From NCBI GenBank assembly GCA_900114405.1, contig FOSY01000008.1:62001-126000 (forward strand): a stretch of DNA of 64,000 nt. The letters are read 5' to 3'. Source of the DNA: Lachnospiraceae bacterium KH1T2. GTDB lineage: Bacteria; Bacillota; Clostridia; Lachnospirales; Lachnospiraceae. Under the pieces are notes generated by a model, which saw only the letters and a list, made by a program, of their open reading frames with translations, was not told the DNA's origin and did no database searches. Of the stretch, positions 63,076 through 64,000 are shown one piece after another (within the stretch, counting starts at the first letter, position 1; every line of letters begins with the position of its first letter). The translations under genes were made by a program, and so were the position numbers.

Positions 63076-64000
63076 TCAAATTAGCTCAATGCCACGATAC
63101 TTCACCTCTCGTATTCTTTGTCGGATTATATCAATCACTTGACGTTTAACACTTGCAATAAATATATAACCTATGTTATCGTCTATGACATCATCTATAC
63201 ACAAAACCTTTAATTCATAAACTCCCAATCTAACATTATCACCAACCTTTTTATTTAATTCATACACTCCTATTATTTCTTGTCTTTTTTCACCTAATAA
63301 CTCAATAATGCGCTCTGCTGTTTGACCACTGCCATATATTGATATTCTTTTAGTTCTATTCTTATCGTTAATTTTTTCCAATAATTTATTCATTCGATAT
63401 TCAAAATCATATCTTTCCTTCATCATCCTCAGATTGCAAAAGTAATCTTCATACATATGTTGCAAAAAATGCAAATTATATTTCTCCAAGCTTTTTACCT
63501 TACGCGCTATACAAATAACATTAAATCTAAATTCCTTTCCATTCTCTTTCACCCATCTATCCACATCAATCATTCTGCAATCTGGTGAAAATATCGCAGG
63601 CGCATCAGTATCAGGATACTTATATCCAAAAAGAAAAATTGAATCTATATCAAATCCATTATTTTTATAAAAATCTATAAAAAAAGATGGCGAAAACGAA
63701 TAAAAACCATGATCACACCATCCGTTAGATGGCACATTATGAATAATAACACCATTTTCTCTTAATAATTTACAAGTGTTAATTAATGCTTCTTTTATAT
63801 CGAAGATATGTTCTAGCGTCCCACCATCAAGTATATAATCAAATTTTTCTGTTATCCGACTAGTGAGATGTATATCAGCTAGATCAGCAATTATATTAGC
63901 ACCTTCGTAGTCATTAATATCTAGTGCGTATACACTCCTAAATCCCAATAATTTAAATAAATCATAGGAATCTATACTTTTACTATACACATCGATATCT
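63076..64000 (-). CDS. Methyltransferase-like protein with C-terminal Rossmann-like module (partial)
   Basis: The frame is open to the right edge, so the N terminus lies outside the window. The visible part begins DIDVYSKSIDSYDLFKLLGF, then VYALDINDYEGANIIADLAD, YILDGGTLEHIFDIKEALIN and LRENGVIIHNVPSNGWCDHG, a class I methyltransferase-like fold with the motif I end missing. The last ~91 residues are the shared module: KRISIYGSGQTAERIIELLG, GVYELNKKVGDNVRLG, YIFIASVKRQVIDII. It shows that the module-bearing locus continues beyond the window. Confidence 0.75.
   Translation of the reverse strand, partial: DIDVYSKSIDSYDLFKLLGFRSVYALDINDYEGANIIADLADIHLTSRITEKFDYILDGGTLEHIFDIKEALINTCKLLRENGVIIHNVPSNGWCDHGFYSFSPSFFIDFYKNNGFDIDSIFLFGYKYPDTDAPAIFSPDCRMIDVDRWVKENGKEFRFNVICIARKVKSLEKYNLHFLQHMYEDYFCNLRMMKERYDFEYRMNKLLEKINDKNRTKRISIYGSGQTAERIIELLGEKRQEIIGVYELNKKVGDNVRLGVYELKVLCIDDVIDDNIGYIFIASVKRQVIDIIRQRIREVKYRGIELI

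Noticed and set aside
1..64000. CRISPR arrays, tRNA or rRNA genes, riboswitches
   Set aside because: No regularly spaced repeats, no tRNA T-loop consensus outside coding regions and no recognisable riboswitch core were seen on reading the sequence.

Overview
The window looks like a chromosomal segment of a low-GC anaerobic Firmicute, most likely a Lachnospiraceae member (Butyrivibrio/Pseudobutyrivibrio-like). The reasons are AT-rich coding sequence, AGGAGG-type ribosome binding sites, a FIST-GGDEF receptor, a DUF5050-like lipoprotein-type protein, Rpn-like and AAA/PD-(D/E)XK genes typical of that family, and long glycan loci. The genus is inferred from gene style, not from a marker gene. No tRNA, rRNA or CRISPR array was seen.

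Layout. 1-14.4 kb is housekeeping and signalling: a partial membrane GGDEF/EAL protein, an ABC-F ATPase, then a minus-strand operon pheA - DUF815 AAA ATPase - ppx - ppk - HAD phosphatase - FIST-GGDEF, divergent from a DUF5050-like gene with pyrB-pyrI. 14.4-24 kb is a first glycan locus: an oxidoreductase/GDPD fusion, a sugar epimerase, an FkbM methyltransferase, three glycosyltransferases, a LicD phosphotransferase and an IspD/TarI-like cytidylyltransferase. 24-31.8 kb is a complete Wadjet-type plasmid-restriction operon in the order jetD-jetA-jetB-jetC. 31.9-38.8 kb is an accessory patch holding an intact AAA/PD-(D/E)XK gene, an Rpn-like gene split by a TnpB-only element, and an IS4/IS1634-like element that truncates a second AAA/PD-(D/E)XK gene. 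38.9-64 kb is a second, much larger and visibly AT-richer glycan locus, all on the minus strand and running off the right edge, with IS3-type and IS66-type relics inside it.

The most unusual feature is in the second glycan locus. Nearly every enzyme there, whatever its catalytic class (GT2, GT4, WbsX, DUF4422, DUF268, NodB deacetylase, SAM methyltransferases, radical SAM, an alpha/alpha-toroid methyltransferase), carries the same roughly 90-100 residue Rossmann-like module with a hhhhGhGxxG start, at either the N or the C terminus. I count 16 copies. Two are free-standing small proteins, each encoded next to an enzyme that lacks the module. The first glycan locus, 15 kb away, has glycosyltransferases without it. 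I propose that this is a shared tag or sensor domain that organises or gates a glycan assembly line. No membrane protein (flippase, polymerase, transporter) is visible in this locus, so the export step must lie outside the window or elsewhere.
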